A stretch of DNA of 64,000 nucleotides from Mycobacterium marseillense. GTDB lineage: Bacteria; Actinomycetota; Actinomycetes; Mycobacteriales; Mycobacteriaceae. Position 1 is the stretch's first letter, and each line of letters opens with the position of its first letter. Positions 60,885 through 64,000 of this stretch are shown here, in pieces. Made by a program: the position numbers and the translations under genes. The stretch is taken from positions 3,844,001 through 3,908,000 of the forward strand of contig NZ_AP022584.1 in assembly GCF_010731675.1 (NCBI RefSeq), given 5' to 3'. The notes beneath the pieces were generated by a model. That model ran no database searches and was not told where the DNA came from. It saw nothing but the letters and a program-made list of their open reading frames with translations.

Positions 60885-62290
60885 ACTTTCTCGATCACCT
60901 CGGTGCCGGCCGTCGCGATCGGCGGCTCGCGACGTGCTGGGGTACGCAGGGGACGGCGCGCGCTGTGCGAGATCCGCGCCAGGATGGCCAACAGCACGTA
61001 GTTGGCGAGCAACGACGATCCGCCATAGGACATCCACGGGGTGGTCAATCCGGTCAACGGAATCAGTTGCGTGACGCCGCCGACGACGATGAACAGCTGC
61101 AGGGCCAGTGTCGACGCCAGGCCCGCGGCCAGCAGCTTGCCGAAGCTATCCCGGGTGGCGATCGCCGTGCGCATCCCCCGCACGATGACGATGGTGTAGA
61201 GCATCAAGATGCTTGCCAGGCCGACCAGGCCCAGCTCTTCGCCGAACGCCGCGATGATGAAGTCGGTCGACGCGGCGGGCACGGTGTCGGGTTGACCGTT
61301 GCCGAGCCCGGTGCCGAAGATCCCCCCGGTGGCAAAGCTGAAGAGCGACTGCACAATCTGGTAGCCGCTGCCGTCGGGGTCGGAGAACGGGTCCCACCAC
61401 ATCTGCACCCGGACTCGGACGTGGCTGAAAATGAAGTACGCGACAACGCTTCCCGCGACGAACAACACCAGGCCGATCCCTACCCAGCTGAAGCGCTGGG
61501 TAGCGAGGTAGACCACCACCAGAAACGACGTATACAGCAATAGCGAAGTGCCAAGGTCTTTTTCGAAGGCCATCACGCCGACCGAGATCACCCAGGCCGC
61601 CAGCAGGGGCGCGAGGTCCCGGGGCCGGGGCAGGGTCAAGCCCATGAAGTGTTTGCCGACGCTGGTGAACAGGCCGCGTTTGGCGATCAGCACCGCGGAG
61701 AAGAAGATCAGGAGCAGGATTTTGGAGAACTCCGCGGGCTGAATTGAGAAGCCGGGCAAGCGAATCCAGATCTTGGCGCCGTTCTGTTCGGACAGCGATG
61801 CCGGCAACAGGGCAGGAATCACCAAAAAGACCAGACCGACGAGTCCGCAGATGTAGCCGTAGCGCGCCAGTTGGCGATGGTCCTTCAAGAAGGTGACCAC
61901 CAGGGCGAAGGTCACCACGCCGACGAGGGTCCACAGCATCTGCTGGGTCGCGCTGGGATGGTGGCGGCCGCTGAGCTGGTTGGTGACCAGATCGAGCCGG
62001 TGAATCATCACCAGTCCAAGTCCGTTGAGTAGAGCCACGATTGGCAACAGCAGCGGATCGGTATAGGGCGCGAAGCGGCGGATGGCCATGTGCGCCGACC
62101 CGAACACGACGAGAAACACCAGCCCGTAGTTGATTGCGTCCCAGTGCAGATCGCGGGTTTGGTTGGCCTCAACGATCAGCAGCGCGGCGACGGTGATCAG
62201 CGAGGCGAAGCCCAACAGCAACAACTCGGCATTGCGCCGGGTAGGCAGAGGAGGCGTGACCGCGACCGGCGGCTGAAGCTGTGTTGTCAT
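60881..62290 (-). CDS. rodA: SEDS peptidoglycan glycosyltransferase RodA
   Basis: A SEDS-family polymerase of glycan strands. 469 residues, about ten to twelve membrane helices; GFSIQPAEFSKI and MAFEKDLGTSLL are family hallmarks, the latter carrying the conserved catalytic Asp, and the late GLTTPWMSYGGSSLLANY is the SEDS C-terminal signature. ATG 62290 overlaps the pstP stop by 4 bp. Confidence 0.96.
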   Translation of the reverse strand: MTTQLQPPVAVTPPLPTRRNAELLLLGFASLITVAALLIVEANQTRDLHWDAINYGLVFLVVFGSAHMAIRRFAPYTDPLLLPIVALLNGLGLVMIHRLDLVTNQLSGRHHPSATQQMLWTLVGVVTFALVVTFLKDHRQLARYGYICGLVGLVFLVIPALLPASLSEQNGAKIWIRLPGFSIQPAEFSKILLLIFFSAVLIAKRGLFTSVGKHFMGLTLPRPRDLAPLLAAWVISVGVMAFEKDLGTSLLLYTSFLVVVYLATQRFSWVGIGLVLFVAGSVVAYFIFSHVRVRVQMWWDPFSDPDGSGYQIVQSLFSFATGGIFGTGLGNGQPDTVPAASTDFIIAAFGEELGLVGLASILMLYTIVIVRGMRTAIATRDSFGKLLAAGLASTLALQLFIVVGGVTQLIPLTGLTTPWMSYGGSSLLANYVLLAILARISHSARRPLRTPARREPPIATAGTEVIEKV

Positions 62291-63804
62291 GCCACCGTCC
62301 GGCAATCGATGCCCGGTTGGAGTGGGGGCCCGGGGAGCGCGGTCACCGTTTGCGACGTGGTCGTCGGACCTGCCGGTGAGGGGTTCGCGGGGCCGTTGGA
62401 GGCGCTCGTGCTGGGTGGGGGGCTGGTGCTGGTGGAACTGGTGGTCGGTGGTGCTGGCGATGCGGTGGCGCTGGATTCGGGAGTTCTGCCGCCGGTGGAC
62501 GGGGGCCCGGGCGGCGAGGTGGCGCGCGGCGGCGGACAGATCGGCAACAAGTATTCGGCCAACAGTTGGCGCAGCTGCGATTCCGCTTGGTCTAGGCTGC
62601 CGCCCGGCAGTCCGGTTTGGACCTGGACCTGTCCGGGACGACGCAGATCTTGCAGCGTCATCAGTTGGCAATTGGGATGGCCGGATTGCCCATAACTGAC
62701 CAGGGACAGCTCGTTGCGCGCGTTGAGGCAGCCGACGAGGTAAGGCCGTTGCAACGGAACGCCCAACAGCGTCCCCTGGATCCCCCGGACGATGGAGACC
62801 CTGCCGTTGTATTCGGCGACGTAGTAGTTGCGCTGGATGACCCACCACCCGACGGTGAGGCCCGCGATGACCAGCAGCACCGCCAGCGCGGCGACGACGA
62901 TCATCCGTTGCCGGGACCACCGCGGTCGATGCGTCGTTTCCGGTTGTGGTGCAACACGTTTGGCGGATTCTTCGCGCGGCCGAATCGCCGAGGCGCGCCC
63001 GGCCGAGGTATTGGGCAGCGTCATTTGGTCCTCGTCGCCCGACACCGCGCCGGCCAGGATCGGCTGGGTCTGCCCGTAGTCGTAGTCGACGACGTCGGCG
63101 ACCACAACGGTGACGTTGTCAGGGCCCCCGCCGCGCAGCGCCAACTCGATGAGGCGATAGGCGGCCTCGGCGACGTCGGGAATCTGCAGCGCCTCGAGGA
63201 TGGTCTCGTCGCTCACCGGGTCCGACAGTCCGTCGGAGCACAGGAGATAACGGTCGCCGGCGCGGGCTTCGCGCATGGTCAACGTCGGCTCGACCTCGTG
63301 GCCGGTGAGTGCCCGCATGATCAGCGATCGCTGCGGATGGCTGTGCGCCTCTTCCCGCGTGATGCGGCCCTCGTCGACCAGGGTCTGAACGAACGTGTCG
63401 TCCTTGGTGATCTGGCTGAGCTCGCCATCGCGCAACAGGTAGCCACGCGAATCGCCGATGTGCACCAAGCCAATTCGGTCACCCGCGAACAGGATCGCGG
63501 TCAGGGTGGTGCCCATCCCCTCAAGTTCGGGCTCCGCCTCGACCTGGGCGGCGATGGCCGCATTGCCCGATCGGACCGCATTGTCGAGCTTGGCCAGCAG
63601 GTCGCCGCCGGGCTCGTCGTCATCGAGGTGGGCCAGCGCGGCGATCACCAGCTGGGACGCCACCTCGCCGGCCGCATGACCGCCCATGCCGTCGGCCAGA
63701 GCCAGTAGCCGGGCGCCGGCGTAGACGGAGTCTTCGTTGTTGGCGCGCACCAGGCCACGGTCGCTCCGGGCGGCGTATCGCAGGACCAGGGTCACGGGCG
63801 CCAC
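62287..63804 (-). CDS. pstP: PP2C-type Ser/Thr phosphatase PstP
   Basis: Dephosphorylates PknA, PknB and their targets. 505 residues: catalytic PP2C domain (about 1-235) with SDRGLVRANNEDS, LADGMGGHAAGE, HIGDSRGYLLR, LCSDGLSD and GGPDNVTVVV supplying the metal ligands; a linker; one membrane helix (about 297-318); and an outer domain ending in a Pro/Thr-rich tail with a final CRTVA. Start GTG 63804. First fully visible gene of the operon reading leftwards. Confidence 0.96.
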   Translation of the reverse strand: MAPVTLVLRYAARSDRGLVRANNEDSVYAGARLLALADGMGGHAAGEVASQLVIAALAHLDDDEPGGDLLAKLDNAVRSGNAAIAAQVEAEPELEGMGTTLTAILFAGDRIGLVHIGDSRGYLLRDGELSQITKDDTFVQTLVDEGRITREEAHSHPQRSLIMRALTGHEVEPTLTMREARAGDRYLLCSDGLSDPVSDETILEALQIPDVAEAAYRLIELALRGGGPDNVTVVVADVVDYDYGQTQPILAGAVSGDEDQMTLPNTSAGRASAIRPREESAKRVAPQPETTHRPRWSRQRMIVVAALAVLLVIAGLTVGWWVIQRNYYVAEYNGRVSIVRGIQGTLLGVPLQRPYLVGCLNARNELSLVSYGQSGHPNCQLMTLQDLRRPGQVQVQTGLPGGSLDQAESQLRQLLAEYLLPICPPPRATSPPGPPSTGGRTPESSATASPAPPTTSSTSTSPPPSTSASNGPANPSPAGPTTTSQTVTALPGPPLQPGIDCRTVA

Positions 63805-63860
63805 TCCTCGATCCCGGCTGGAAGATGTGCCAGGCCGGCATCATTGTCATTGGCGCGGGT

Positions 63861-64000
63861 CACGGGCGTAACTCGATCGCCGTTTTACCGATTCGAATCG
63901 GCGTTCCTATCGGGACTCGTACCGCTGTCGTCACTTTCGCCCTGTCAAGGTAAGTACCGTTCGTCGATCCTAGATCCTCGACGTACCACTCCGAGCCGCG
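63861..64000 (-). CDS. fhaB: FHA-domain protein FhaB (C-terminal end only)
   Basis: The last ~46 residues, ending with a TGA at 63863-63861: GSEWYVEDLGSTNGTYLDR is the FHA phosphothreonine-binding loop (S-T-N-G-T), followed by PIGTPIRIGKTAIELRP. The gene begins beyond the right edge. FhaB (FipA, Rv0019c) binds phosphorylated partners of the PknA/PknB system and heads this gene cluster in M. tuberculosis. The gap to pstP is 56 bp. Confidence 0.9.

Noticed and set aside
60885..61037. Longer PbpA start upstream of ATG 60884
   Set aside because: It lies wholly within rodA and would put a charged tail before the membrane anchor; ATG 60884 gives the usual length and the 4-bp coupling overlap.

Overview
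The window is chromosomal DNA of a Mycobacterium, spanning the replication origin. The basis is gene order and sequence: from about 18.4 kb to the right edge it follows the arrangement known from M. tuberculosis Rv3906c-Rv3924c and then Rv0001-Rv0019c, with characteristic actinobacterial features (TTG-started dnaA, GTG starts, high GC, SigM/RsmA, CwlM, CrgA, CwsA, PknA/PknB/PstP). The species is not decided; GyrA has no intein and TrxB and TrxC are separate genes.

Left part (1-18.4 kb, accessory in character). After a partial membrane protein and a small gene followed by an MmpL-type transporter comes a long minus-strand cluster. It begins (reading leftwards) with a DUF1023-type alpha/beta hydrolase and a small DUF2563/WXG100-like protein, then three tandem paralogous single-pass membrane proteins, an 818-residue repeat-rich protein, a Gly/Pro/Met-rich protein, a lysozyme-like protein, EccB2 and a full-length fused EccC2. 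The rest of the ESX-2 locus (EccD, EccE, MycP, PE/PPE, Esx pair) is not where M. tuberculosis has it: the MmpL gene abuts eccC2. The esxE/esxF/cpnT/ift toxin block expected before pcnA is replaced by the hydrolase/DUF2563/membrane-protein block.

Middle part (18.4-41.5 kb). Asp-rich repeat protein, pcnA, two small membrane proteins not present at this place in M. tuberculosis, then the envelope/redox cluster mutT4, Rv3909, murJ, sigM, rsmA, trxB, trxC, cwlM. On the other strand lie Rv3916c, parB, parA, rsmG, jag-like, yidC, yidD, rnpA and rpmH, with two perfect parS sites inside coding sequence. The rpmH-dnaA and dnaA-dnaN gaps hold DnaA-box-like sequences (oriC region).

Right part (41.5-64 kb). 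dnaN, recF, dciA, gyrB, gyrA, Rv0007, tRNA-Ile and tRNA-Ala. A 1.9-kb mini-island sits at the 3' end of tRNA-Ala, bounded by a perfect 47-bp direct repeat. It holds the last ~20 codons of a tyrosine integrase, a 59-residue zinc-ribbon-like protein, an AbrB-like protein and a DUF3800 protein. Then follow cwsA, ppiA, Rv0010c, crgA, Rv0012, trpG and the translationally coupled cell-wall/phospho-signalling operon pstP-rodA-pbpA-pknA-pknB, with the end of fhaB at the right edge.

The strongest candidates for something undescribed are the tRNA-Ala mini-island and the rebuilt ESX-2 flank (hydrolase + DUF2563 + triplicated Cys-paired membrane proteins beside an EccB/EccC pair without the rest of its secretion machine).
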